Assembly (NCBI GenBank): GCA_016808115.1 | Contig: JAEQBH010000136.1 | Location: forward strand, 496,001 to 560,000 | Source of the DNA: Tetrastigma voinierianum | Lineage: Eukaryota > Streptophyta > Magnoliopsida > Vitales > Vitaceae | Direction: 5' to 3' | DNA: 64,000 nt | Shown here: positions 23,133-37,100 of the stretch, in pieces | Layout: each line of letters opens with the position of its first letter | Numbering within the stretch: position 1 is the first letter of the stretch | Notes under the pieces: generated by a model | What the model was told of the DNA's origin: nothing | Seen by the model: the letters and a program-made list of their open reading frames with translations, nothing else | The model's database searches: none | Translations under genes and position numbers: made by a program

Positions 23133-26100
23133 ATGCCTCGCAAAGGAAACTATCAAGTTGATTATGATGTTGAAGATTATTATTATGAGGATTATGATCA
23201 TGATCTTGATGCAGAGGAAAATGGTTAGTAACTCCAAAATTTTTAATATTTATTGCTTCATATCTGCATGTTCTATTTTTTATGGATCTTATGTGTGCGT
23301 AGATCTTCAAGGATGGGATAACAAAATTTAATATATATTTTTATTTTTATATTTGTCATGTTGTAATACTGGTACCTATTAAGGAGATGACTCTTTGCTA
23401 AGTTCCTGTGCTTAAAAATTTGTATTTAGAGAAACAGATAATAAATTTAAAATTAACATAACAACTTCCACTTAATTCCTTTTCCGAGGAACAGTGATTA
23501 GTGGTGAATTTCCATAGAACATCCAGATAATTCCAAGTAGAGCTGGGAATATGGCTGTTGGAAGTCCTGACACAAGCTTTGAGGTGTATTAGCGGAGCAG
23601 AAAAGGACTACATCTTTGATCCTTGTGGGGCCCTAATGCAGGTAGCAGTTTTGGGCCTTTGATTGTGGGCAACAGGAGTTTGGATGGGGTCCTATGGTTA
23701 AGAGCTACGCCCTTTTGTAGGCCCAAGGCAACATTCGGCAGAAACATCGGGGACCTGTTGGGTTTCTGATTTTTTAAGAATGGATTGAACCCATTCTTCT
23801 CATGATCACGCTAGGTGGATGGGTGTAATGATTGTGGTTTTATAGTTTTGGCTTCTAGGAGAAAAAAGTCCGGGTAGGGCTTGTATAGGGGGAAGATTGG
23901 GTGGTAGAGTTTCAGACAATCGGGTAGAAGGATGGAGGCAGGGATGTGTGAGGCGATGGTTTCCTGTGTTTTTAGTTTCACATGTGGTACCAATGAAGCC
24001 TTTTGGCTGAGGTAAGTGGGTTTCCAAGCTCCTCTTATCTCTCATCTTTATCTATTTTGGACTGTGTGTTGATCGTCAAAGATGATGCGTCAAGATGGTA
24101 GTTTGGTTGATACCTTGGGAAGCATGGAGAAGCTGGAACTCCTGTGTCTCAAGTTTATGTTCCAGATGAGAAGGCTTTCGATAGTCTACCTCTAAGTTTG
24201 TCGACTTAAGTATATTTCTGGGGAGACAGATTGAGGGGTTTGAAAAGAAATTTGTTCTCTATTGAAGAAACTAGACGCAAGGAAAGGGTGAGGGGTGAAG
24301 GTTCAAGGTGGAAAGAAAAACTCTCCTTGAGTTGCTTGTCTTGCCAGGGTTCGTAAATTAGAGTGCTCAGTGATTTACATCCACTCCCCTCACAATGGAA
24401 GAGGAAGAGTACCAGTTTTATAGTTGCTTGCCGGGGTGGTAGGTTTTTGCTTCTTCCTTTCTTGATTCTCTTCTGCTTTGCCATATAGCCTCTATTATAT
24501 ACTGCATGTGTGCTCTTGCATGCCATTTGCAAGTGTTTTTAATCTAATGGTCTTATTTACCTGCATATTGAAGTTAAAATTGTGAAATTTCTTAAATGAT
24601 TCATTATAATATCAGACAATTGGCAACCAATTCTAAAAAATTTGGTCCAAAAAAGTAAACTACTGGGGAAAATAATATAATTTAAAGTATCATTATTCTA
24701 CATAATAAAATTTAATCAAATATTTCATAGAATATAAAATAATAATGATAACAATTATAATAATAATAATGCTAATAGTGTAAAGTTGGTGTTTTCACAA
24801 ATCATCTGAGGGCATATTGGATGATTTTAAAATTATTTGAAGAAGGCATCACGATTCTTCGAAAATTACTTTTCAAAAACTGCTTCTTATCTGCATCTCA
24901 AAGTAACTACCAAAGTGGCAAGATTCTTTGACAATTACTTCCATTTTATTTTGTCAAACACATTTGGTATACAAAGTTATAATAAAAATGATTTTAAGGG
25001 GTCTAGAATCAATCCAAATGTGCTCTTACTCTGCCTTCAAGCTCTAAGCATTCTCATGCCACCTAGCCTCATTATTGAAGGGCCACATCTCAACAAAGAC
25101 CTAGTTGCCAACTATTGACAGTGCTCCTCAACATTGAGTGGCTACATCAGGTTTTCCTATCAAAAAACCCTAAAACAGCATGATATTTGTTTTCTTGTGG
25201 TATGGTGGCAGAATAGGCATTAAAATAAGAAATAAATTTTATCATGAGATATAAATATTGTGTCATAAGAAGATTAATTGAAATAAAAATTTAAGCCGTT
25301 TTATCTTTCTTGAAGCACTAATGACTATCTGTACTTTCATTTGATCTAGTATGGTAGCAGAGTGGCATTAAAATAGTAAATGGATTTTTATATCATTAAA
25401 TATAATAATTTGTTACGTTTAAAATCAGTCAGAAGAAACTTTGAGCCAACTTCACCTTTCTTGGATTGTATCTACTATATCTATACATGTACTTTTATTT
25501 ATTTGCATATAAAGAAAATTTTGATTTTTGGTCATAGCAATTTGGTGATATGTGGTCATAAATTGTTATTTTAAACATGCAAAACAATTATAAATTTTTA
25601 TGCAGAATTGCCTAAAAGTAAGCTCTTTGGGTTTTGGAACCAACTATTTAAATTTCTTTTCACCTCACTAAATCTGGCATTTTACTTTTTTTCTATAGAA
25701 GAGGCTGTTGAGACAAAGCAGGAAACTGTTCAGCGTGGACTTTGGTGTTGCTCAATTTGCACATTTGATAATGATGAGAGTATGTCTGTATGTGAGATTT
25801 GTGGGGTTCTTCGCTATCCTTTGGTTAATGTTCGCAACAATAATGATACAAAAACAGGTACAAATGAGTTATTGTATTTTTTTCACTTATGTATTTTTTT
25901 CAATTATATCATCTCAAGTTTGGGAAAGTGAGTTATTGTGCGGATTAATCTGTATCTCATTCTTATTATATTTGACAATTGAACTCCTTTCTCTAAGTAT
26001 TTTGGTCTAACATACATAATAACACTATACTGGACATTGTCTATGCACGAGAACCCATTTTGCATTTCATTTTTGTTTTGTTTTTTGTTTTTTGTTTGTT

Positions 26101-28141
26101 TGTTTTGTTTGTTTTTCTTTTTTTTTTACCATGCAGATAGTTCCCATCCATTTGGGCATCTGCTCTTATGTTAGTATCCTTGTTGTATAGGTTCTGTTTC
26201 ACTTTGCTTTATAGAATAGATCTCTTTCATGCAGCTGATGGCATATGCAAAGATTCTGGAGCATCTATTATGGCCAAATCTCTTTTTGCACAGTTGCCGC
26301 ATCGGACCCTGAAAAAGGCTGTGATCTTTCAACAACAGAATGATGATGTTGTGATAGAAGAGGCATCTAACTTCGAAAAGCATGGGAATATCAAAGGACA
26401 TTTTCATGATGTCCTTAAGGCTTTTAGCTTTCATGGACTTCACCATACCAATATAGGTCCGCATATTTTCTAAAGTAGGATGCGGATCCATATTCATCTA
26501 ACATTTCACAATATTTTGTTCTCCTACCTGAACAATATTTTACATTGAAACACCAGTATTGACTCCAGTAGATTGCATCTTTAGTATCGTTTTCTATTTA
26601 AAGGCTGTTTTTTTTTGTTATTCATTTCTGACCTTAGATATGTTCATGGTGACAGCCCCTTTCAAGTTTGATGTTCCTTCTCCTGATGATTTAGTTTCTA
26701 ATGGATTGCGTTCCTCCAAAATGGCTTCAAAAGGTAGACTTTGTGGTTGCAAATTGAATTGTTGCTAGTTTGTTAATCACAATTAATGAAAGAAAGGAAG
26801 CTTTCATATATTCAGATCAAAAGTATGAGAAAATTATGCAAATATTAAGAGCAAATTCCTATATCAACATGGAAAGTCCTCCTCATAAATGTATAGGAGG
26901 ATTCTTATTTTAAGAAGTGCTCTTCATGAAAAAGGAGAAAAAAAGTTAAGATATTAATATTATCTTCTCTCCTTTTTAACAAACCAAGTTCTTTATTAGA
27001 TTAAGAAGGTAGCCTTCTGTGTTAAAGAGCACTGGTCTTATTTCTCACTTGTTAGAGGACACAGGATTAAATACTTATCCTAGTGGAATTTCATGGTTTT
27101 GATAATTCTGTGATTCCTAACAATATCAACTTTGCATGACATCAACTAGGTGGTCAACTTTCATGCAAAGTAGCACAATATAGGTCCACATGTGGGCGGT
27201 CAAATTTCATACTGATAAGTAGCACAATATAAATAAGTCTTCGATGCAATGGGCTGAGTCCATTTAAGAGAAAACCTTCTTTTGCAAAAGTAATTCAAAT
27301 TCAAAGAATATGATATTTTAAAATGTTCTAGATATGGTTAATACTTCCTAATCTTCAGCGGTGAATTTGAATCAATCTTTCCACCCTCAAGTTGGCTTGA
27401 AAAGCTCTTTCATACCCAGCTTGCAAGTTATGCTATTGCCCGCTGTCGTAGGCCCCTATTAGAAACATCCACCAACTGCTTGACAGTAGGAATCTATGGC
27501 ATGCATATCAGTCCATCTTCTAACCTGTCTTTCATAAGGTGTGGGTCAACTTCTATGTGTTTATTTCTATCACATGAAACTGAATTATTTGCCATATTGA
27601 TGCTGCTTTATTGTCACCATAGAGTTTCATAGGATTGGGACTTGTCACTTTAAGGCCTTAAAGTAACTTTTCATCCATAAAAGTTCTCAAATTCCATGAG
27701 CCTCAACCTCCCAAATACTTTTAGCCAAGGTTTGCTTCTTGCTTCTCCAAACACTAGGTTGCTTGTAATAAATATACTGTAGCCTAATGTGGACCATCGA
27801 GCTGTTATGCTTCCCACCCACTATGTTAGTGTAAGCTTCTATCCATGAGTGACCATGATTCTCAAAGAGTCAATCCCTTCTATGTCTCCTTCTTAAATAC
27901 TTGAGAATATGGTATATTGCTTCCAAATGTTCTTCCTCTCATGAGTGCATAAATTGACTCATTAAACTTGTACAAACACTGTGTCCAACTAGGTATAAGA
28001 TAAATAAATGAGTCTCCCAACTAACCTTTGAAATTGTTCTTGATTCACCACCTTATTTGGATTTGTTGGTTGTAGCCTAAAATTGGCTTCATTAGGGTTT
28101 TCATTAGTTTGCAACCAAGTAAACTGACTTATTCAAGTACT

Positions 28142-28175
<34 letters not shown>

Positions 28176-31100
28176 CGTGTGTGTATTGTGACACGATATT
28201 CCCTTCTTAGATCTTGCCACTCCATGTTTGAAAACATCTTAGGGTTCCAAGGTCTTTAACTTCAAATGCTCTTACTAGATACTTCTTCAAGACCTCTAGT
28301 TCCTTGCATCATCATGGGTAAGGATAATTTCATCTACTTATACTAACGAGTATAACTATCTTACTCATAGTTGACTGCTTATAGAACATGTGATTGACTT
28401 GACTTTGTTGATATTCACACTGTTTGACAGCCCCGGTGAATCAATGAAACTAAGGTCTAGGTGATTGTTTTAGTTTGTAGAGGGACTTCTTTAAGTTGCA
28501 TGCTTTTCCAGCTCCAAGCATGCTTTCAAAATCTGGTGGGTGAGTCCATGAATACATACTCCTCTACCTCTGCATTTAGGGAAAAAAAAAATAATGCCGA
28601 GTTGATGCATTGCCCACCTTAAATTTGTAGCATGGGACAATAGTGCTTGAATCAAATTAACTTTTGCAACAAGAGCAAAGTTCTCTTGATAGTCAATTCC
28701 ATAAGTCAAGGCGAATCCTTTGGCTACAAGCCTCGGATTACACCTATCAATGTTTTCATCTTCCTGGTATTTAACTGTAAACACTCACTACTTCATGGTC
28801 CTTTTGTCTCTTCTTAAGAGCATTCGTCTCTTCCATGATTACTGTCCTCCATTTAGGTGACCTAACACTTTCTGTATGGTTAGACCAGAAGACTAGAGAG
28901 ATTTGAAGTAAAGGTTCTATGGTTCTTAGAAAGTCTATGGAATGAGTCATAATTTGCTATGGGACGCATGGTGTAGGAGCATGTGCCTTTCTCAATGCAA
29001 TTGGAATGTTGAGATCATGTGAAACACTGTCCAAAACTATTAGATTAGAACTTGAACATGGTCTTACGTTCTGCTATGACTATTTTGATTATTTTTCTTT
29101 CTAGAGTAGACACCCAACACAGTTTGAATTTATTACTATAGTAGACCCCCCCCTGAATTAGTATTTATAATGCTTGGTCCATTATGTAAAGGGCAGACGG
29201 TGGGCAAAGAGATCAGTGGATAACATATTTTTAGTGGATCACTTGGTAATGAAGATGGTGTGATAAGTTGAGAATGAATTTCTAGTTCTCATTGTTGTGA
29301 TGTACAGAGGATATACAATTATGTTTATAGATGCAATGGCCAAAATCTGTTTGAGGAAACAACCGGTTTACAAGAAATAATAAATATTCAAATTCAAAGA
29401 AAAAGCTATCCTAAAATATTCTAAATATGTATAATACTTCCTAGCCCTTGAGGCCTGTTATAGTATTGTAGAATTATAAACTAGTTGGGAAAAGGAAACA
29501 TGTAGAGTTAGGAAACTTCATTTTCTTTCCTATTTGGTTTAGGGATTGTCTTGTATATAAATAGGTTATTTTGTGATCGATGAAATCTTGCAATTTTCCT
29601 TGATTAATTACGAGGACATAGTATCAGAGCCTAGGGTTCAGATTTGAGCCAAAACAAGGAAGAAATTCTAGGGCATCTCGGAATACATACCAAGGCTGGG
29701 TTTGTGTGCTGACACACGCCGAGGGCGTGGGGTGACGTGCTGAACAGAAGGTGCACCCGACCCGCCAGGCGACCGGTCTCATCGGTCGGTGGCGAAGGCG
29801 CGCGTGTAGGAAGCCATACGCTGCGCGAAAGTACTTTGTTCCCCCACGCGCCCGGTGTGGCGTCTCCTATCTTGGTTCCTTTACGCTGACGAGCCTTTCT
29901 AGACCACTTATGTCCCTCATCGTCGCCGAAAAAGTGCTATTCTATTGTTTTTTGTCTCCAGCTGTCCTAATTTTATAGGGTTTTCTCCTTTTTTCCTTGA
30001 TTTCTTTGAGATTCAGTGACATGAAGAGTTAATCTAAGGTTTTGGGAGCCAAAATCCATTCAGGTGTGGTGTTTTTCGTGGAAAGGTGGTCCTTTTCGTT
30101 ACAAGATCCTATTTTTCTGGTATTTTTCGGATTTTGAGGAAGACACCAATTTAGGTTAAATCTACTTCTATGACTAGCAATCATCGAGAGGGGTAGTGTG
30201 TCATTATTGCCATAATCAGACCATGTACACGAGAATTGTAGGAAGTTGCGAGAATAAAATCGAATTCGGTATTAATTATCGTAAATCGCTAGTGCGCATC
30301 TGCTTCTAACAAGTCTGCTAAGTCCAAGTCATTAAAAAACCAACACATGTTTTATTTCCTCGTCCTCCACATGGGTTGTTGACTCTGGAGCCACTGACCA
30401 CATGATAGGTAATTCCAATTTATTTACTACGTTTCAGTCCCACCCTTCTACATCTACCGTTACCCTTGTAGATGGGTTAACATCTTATGTCCTTGGGTCA
30501 AAGACAATTCATCTGATTCCTCTAATCACTTTGACCTCTGTTATGAGTTTACCACAATTTTCTTTTACTTTAATTTTTGTGAGTAAACTCACTCGTACAC
30601 TTAATTGTAGTATCCTATTCTTTCCTAATTATGATTGGATTCAGGATCTTTCAACAAAGCGGATTATTGGTAGAGGATGTGAGTCTAGGGGTCTTTACAT
30701 CCTTGAAACAAAGGTGCCAAAGTCTGTTGCTTGTTCTAGAGTTGTTACCCCATTCGAATTACATTGTCGCTTGGGTCATCCTTCTCTATCTTTGTTGAAG
30801 AAGCTATATCCTCAATTTTCTAGTCTATCCTCATTGAACTATGAGTCGTGTCAATATGCTAAGCTTCATCATGTGCATTAGAGTCCTAGAGTCAATAAAC
30901 GAGCTTCCGCTCTTTTTGAGTTAGTTCATTCCGATGTTTGGGGTCCTTGTCTAATTATGTCTCCCATTGGGTTTAAATATTTTGTTACTTTTTTTGACAA
31001 TTTCTCTCGCGTCACTAGGCTTTATCTAATGAAAAGTCGTTTTGATATTTTTTCTCATGTTAGTGCCTTTTATGCTGAAATTCAAACTCAATTTCATGTC

Positions 31101-34100
31101 TCTGTTCAAACATTGAAGAGTGATTTTGCCAAGGAATTTTTGTCGGAACCTTTTCAATGCTTCATGTTACAACATGTGATTCTCCATCAGACATCTTGTG
31201 TTGATACACCCTCTTAGAATGGGGTAGCTAAGAGAGAATAGACATCTTCTTGAGATTGCCTGGGCTCTTTTGTTCCAAATGCATGTTCCCAAACACTTTT
31301 GGTGATGCGGGTCTCATCATTTATTCTTTGATTAATAGGATCTGAAAAGTCGTAGGTTTCTAATCTAGTTGTTCCCTATTGCTCCCAAGGTGTTTGGATG
31401 CACATGCTTTGTTCAAGATGTCCGTCCTTAAGTCTTTAAACTTGATCTGAAGTCCTTAAAGTGTATCTTTGTGGGATATTCTCGTGTTAGGAAAGGGTAT
31501 AGGTGTTATTGTCCCACTCTTCGACATTACTTTGTGTCTACTGATGTTGCATTCTTTGAGACTACCCCGTTTTCCCTTTCGTCTATTGTTACTAGTCAGG
31601 GGGAGGATGATGATTTATTGGTCTATATGGTTTCCTTACCAGTCCCTACTTCAGCTCCTACTCCTATCTTCACTGCTTTAGCTCCCGTTCCTGTTAAACC
31701 TCCCATTACTCAAGTATATACCGGCGAGCCCTTTAGTCTCAGCTCCAGCATTTGCTTCGTCATCGGATCCGATTCGGAATGATGATCTTCCTCATTGCTC
31801 TCTCAGTAAAGGTAAACGTCAGGTGTGCTCACCGATATCTTAGTTTATTCTTATAACCATTTGTCGTCTTCATCTTTGTTCCCTTTGCCATCACAGATTC
31901 TATCTCTCTTCCTAACTTGTGTCAGTGAGGCTTTATCTGCCCTAGTTGGCACATAGTGCTATGGTAGAAGAAATGCGAGCTTTAGATGACAATGGGTACA
32001 TGGGACAATTGCCTTTACTGTGGCAAGAAGAAATTTGTGTGGTTGTCGTTGGGTCATTTACAACCCCTATTTTAAATCTGATGAATTAAGCTATTTAAGA
32101 TTGAAACTCATCTTATTTGCTAGGGATTTAATATCTCAAATTTACTTAGTTCATTATTAAATGCATTTCTCACATAGCAAAGCTAACACATCATCTGTTG
32201 TTTTATCTTTCACTTGCACTTCTTATGATTGGGATTTGCATTAAAGCATGATATTAAAGATGTCTTTCTACATGGAGATCTTAAGGAAGAGGTTTATATG
32301 GAGCAACCTCTGGGTTTGTTGCTCGAGGAAGATGAGAGAGGTATATTCGTCTTAAAATCTACGTATGATTTGAAACAAAGTCCCATACTTGGTTTGACAA
32401 ATTTGGCAAAGCGATTGAAAGGCCACATTGGCATGCGAAGAATAAGTCGACCAATGTCTTCTATAAAATTCTAATCTTTGGTATTATTCTACTGGTAGTG
32501 TATATGTATGATATTGTCATCACTGTGAGTGACTCTAAAGGTTTATTATCTTTTAAATCCTTTCTTCATAGTCAGTTTCATACAAAGGATTTATGAATGT
32601 TGAAGTCTTTCTTGAGTGTTGAAGTCATGAGAAGTCAGTAGGGAATTCTGTTATTTCAATGGAAATATGTACTTGATATGTTATCTAAGACAGGGAAATT
32701 GGGTGTCAAACCTTGTAGTACCCCTATGGCCCCTATTGTACAACTCGCTAAGGAAGGAGAATTATTTGAAGATCCTGAGAGATACAGAAGATTGGTTGGG
32801 AAATTGAATTATCTTACAGTAACTCGCTCGGATAATGCTTATTCAGTAAGTGTTTTGAGTCAGTATATGTCATCTCCCACAGTCAGTCATTGTGTAGCTG
32901 TAGAGAAACTCCTAGACTAGAATATTGTATAAGAAGCATGGATATATTAGAATTGAGTGCTTTTTTGACGCAGATTGGGCAGGATATAAGGAAAATAGGA
33001 GATCTACCTCAGGATATTGTCTTTTTTAGAGGAAATTTGATCTCATGGAAGAAGCAAAGCATTATCGTCCAACGGTTAGGATAATTGGCTTTCACCCTGG
33101 AAACCCGGTATTTCATGAACAGATCAAACATATTGAGATAGATTGTCATTTTGTTCGTGAGAAGATCCAGTTGGGGTTATCTCTACAGGATATGTAAAGA
33201 CTGGAGAACAATTAGGAGATCTCTTCACAAAACCTTTGAGTGGGGATCGAGTCATTTATCTTTGTAACAAGTTGGACATAATCAACATCTATGCTCCAAT
33301 TTGAGGGGGAGTGTTATAGTATTGTAGAATTAGAAACTAGTTGGGAAAATGAAACATGTAGAGTTCTCATATTCTTTCCTATTTAGTTTAGGGATTGTCT
33401 TGTATATAAATAGATTATTTGTGATCAATGAAATACACAATTTTTCCTTCAATTAATTCTAATTACATGGCCAAACTCAAGTGGTAAAGGGATGAGATGG
33501 GGGTGTGGGAGCTTCTAGGTTCAAGTCCTAATATGGACAAAAAAAGTTAAAAAACATTTACCCATCAAAGAAAAAAACTTCTGCAGTGAATCTGAACCAA
33601 TCTTTCCATCACCATTCTCCTCCTCGTTGTCATTCTCATCCTCATCCTCATTACTATCATCATCATTATCATCATCATCAACTAGCAAGCATTAATGTTG
33701 AGTCATTGTCATCGTCGTCGTGATTATTATTACCACTAGTATTATATAACAAGCATTGATGCTTGAGAGAGTCTGGTTATAATTAATTTATCTCCATATA
33801 TTTTGTTCATCCTTCTGATTTTACCACTCTTGAAATTAGTTTTCTAGATCTGTGTATGTGGAATTTCAGATCAAAACTACATTCATCTGGATTGTGATTC
33901 AGAAACTCGGTTAATTTTTCTTGGATTTTGGAACCTGAGACCATGCTGAATCAAATTATTTGGCTCCACACTATCTTGTAGGGAGGCAATTTGTTACCCC
34001 TCTTTTTTTCTTTATTGCTTGTTTTTAAATACTTTAGTACTATTTTATGCACAAGGCTTGCTGTACTGTGTTATTTGAGTTTTAAATTTTAAGTAATTTT

Positions 34101-37100
34101 TTATTGTATATTTAATTATAGTTTTTATATATTACAATGTATTTTTTATGTGCAGCCTATCTCACCACTTCAGTATCTTCTGAAGTTCCGTCAAGAGTCA
34201 TTGATAAGCAGGATGTAGTTAATAAACGATCAAGTGCTAAAAGATCAGATGGATCCTCTGATTCGAAACCAAAAGGCAGACACGAAAATGCGAGTGACAA
34301 AGACTTTTCAAAGACTGATGCAACAAATACAGAGTCAAGTGCAAAAGGTTCAGATCGCTCATCCATGTCGATGCCAAAAGAAAGAAATAATAGCAAGGAT
34401 GAAATCAACATTTCTTCAATTGATAGAAACAAACCTCAAAGTATTTCTGGTAATTTGTTGCCTGATATGTCTTTGAATGTTAAATCTGAGCACTCAAAGA
34501 GTAGTAGTGCTGAAAAAGCAATTTCAGGTGCACACTATAAGCCCGACGAATGGATGATCCCTGACCAAAAAAACGATGTTTTGACTCAGCTGAATCTTGC
34601 AATTGTAAGTCACCTGTCTGATTTTAGTTGAATTATCCAGGCAACATTCTTGTTTCCTTAAATTAATTTTTTTTAGCAATTAGTAATATCATTGTTCTTT
34701 GTTGTTATTATAGGTTGGCCATGTCGATTCTGGGAAATCAACTCTCTCGGGAAGACTGCTACATCTGTTGGGGCGAATATCCCAAAAAGAAATGCACAAA
34801 TATGAGAAAGAGGCTAAACTGCAGGTTATCTCCCTGCATTTGCTCTGTTTTATTTATTTATTTATTTTTATTTTTTTGTTGTGTGCTTAAGTAATTAAAA
34901 TGCTGCTAGGGATTGGATTTATGTGTTGTTTATCATTCAAGCAGGGCAAGGGTTCTTTTGCTTATGCTTGGGCATTGGATGAGAGCACAGAAGAAAGGGA
35001 AAGGGGCATAACTATGACTGTAGCTGTTGCTTATTTTGATTCCAAAAAGTATCATGTTGTTGTGCTCGACTCCCCAGGTCATAAAGATTTTGTTCCAAAC
35101 ATGATTTCTGGGGCCACCCAAGCAGATTCTGCAATTCTCGTAATAGATGCCTCAGTTGGTGCATTCGAAGCAGGTCTAGACAATACTGGAGGGCAAACAA
35201 GGGAACATGCACAACTTATTAGAAGCTTTGGTGTTGATCAAATTATAGTTGCGGTTAACAAAATGGATGTTGTGGATTACTCCAAGGAACGATTTGATTT
35301 CATCAAAATAAAGCTTGGAACTTTTCTGCGTTCTTGTAGTTTCAAGGATTCTTTTGTGTCCTGGATTCCATTGAGTGCCATGGAAAATCAAAATCTGGTG
35401 GCAGCTGCTTCTGATGCTCGTTTGTCATCCTGGTGAGTTCACCTTCAATCATACGTTTCAAATTTTTATGTTTAGATATGAAAGGCTCTGAGTCTTTTTT
35501 TGACGATGACGCTTCCAAATTTTTATGTTTAGATATGAAAGGCTCTTAGTCTTTTTTTGAGGATGACGGTTCTTACCCTGGAGAGGCAGAAACTGAAATC
35601 TAGATGGAAGAAAGAAATAAAGAAAGAAAATAAAGATATCAATACATCCTTGGCACGGATATATGATTTATCCCCCACTTTCCCATCCACAAATAATGTG
35701 TATGTGTGGTGTTGTGCGTGTGCGTGTGTGTGTGTTTAAGAGAGAATAAAGTAGGAAACTTCTTAACTAGGGTGAAACAAGTTGAGATAAGCTGAATATT
35801 GAGTTTTAGACTCGAATAGTTTATTTGAAAAAAAAAATTATAAAATTAGTTTTTAATCCAAACTAATGCCCAAAGTAGTGCGTTTAGGCCACGTAAGTTT
35901 AGAAGATGGCAAATGCCGCTGTCATGAACAGTGGCAATTGAAATTTTTATCAAATGCCGTTGTTCATGATAACGGCATTTGATAAAAATTCCAAATGCCG
36001 TTGTTCATGACAGCGGACAACGGCATTTGCTCCCAAACACACTCCTTTGGGTATTAGTTTGGGTTACAAACTAATTTTGTAACTTTTTTTTTCAAATGAA
36101 GTATTTCAATATAAAATTCCTGAATATTTGTTTGGCTCAGTCATATTTAGTTGTCCTCATGCAAAACTCAAGTTTGAACAGAACTTGGCTAAGCCTTATC
36201 AAGTCTCAGCTTGAAATTGTTTGTCTGAGTTTGGGCTGGTTTGATTCAATTGGGTTGGCAGTGAACCTGAGTCCCCAAAAATTGATGACTGCAAAATCAA
36301 AAACCCTAGAGATAGAGAAACCCTAGCCCAACTGAAGACTTTGCCACCGAACTAAATAGACTAGGATGATGTTTGTTTGTTTGTTTGTTTTTCATTTTTT
36401 TTTTAAACTTTTTTCTGAATAAATTTGCTTCAAGACTTTAAGTTGTTTGTTTTTCTACTTTTTCATGGCTTATTATAAAATTTTGACTAAATAGAAAAAT
36501 TAACATATTGATTTTTCTTTACAAAATACTTCTAAAAAATAAAACATTACAGAAACCTATTAAAAGAAAAAAAAAATTACAGAAACAAATTTTCTAATAT
36601 TCAACATAGTTAAACACTATTCAGTTTTACGTTCCACTTAGAATTAAGTTTAAAGAAGGGAAAAAAAGGCCACCAAGGAGGCCCCTGCATTTTCTAATAA
36701 TGTAGGAAGATGATTATTTGATTACTGCACCTGCCATCTTCTTTGTGATCCTCAAATGTTCTCTTTCTCCTCCTTTTTACCTGTCTAAATGATAATTGAA
36801 GGTTTCTTTAAATATGATGAAGCAAAGGTTTTTAAAATGCTTTTCCTTAAGTGGCAAATCCGATCACGGTGGTGCCTTCCTCTCATTCACACTAAGTTGA
36901 TCTATCATATATTAGTTATAATGTATCTGTCTAAAGATAATTATTTTGTTGAGTTCATATAGATCAATATATCACTGACCTGGTTGTGATGCAAAGTGAT
37001 ATTCTTTTTGCTTTGCATCCACTAATCTGCCAGATTTTAATGTAAGGCTCCTAGCTGTAAATGAAATTCTGTGCCTATAGATAGAACTTGCGAACTAGCA

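Noticed and set aside
26638..26655. Alternative start of HBS1 exon 4 at 26656
   Set aside because: Both acceptors keep frame and I cannot decide from sequence alone; the upstream one was used because its pyrimidine tract is better.
34157..34432. Minus-strand ORF of 91 codons over HBS1 exon 5
   Set aside because: Shadow of the Ser/Lys-rich linker encoded on the plus strand.
35692..35740. GT-rich tract as a possible regulatory element
   Set aside because: Short and imperfect; an ordinary simple repeat in an intron.
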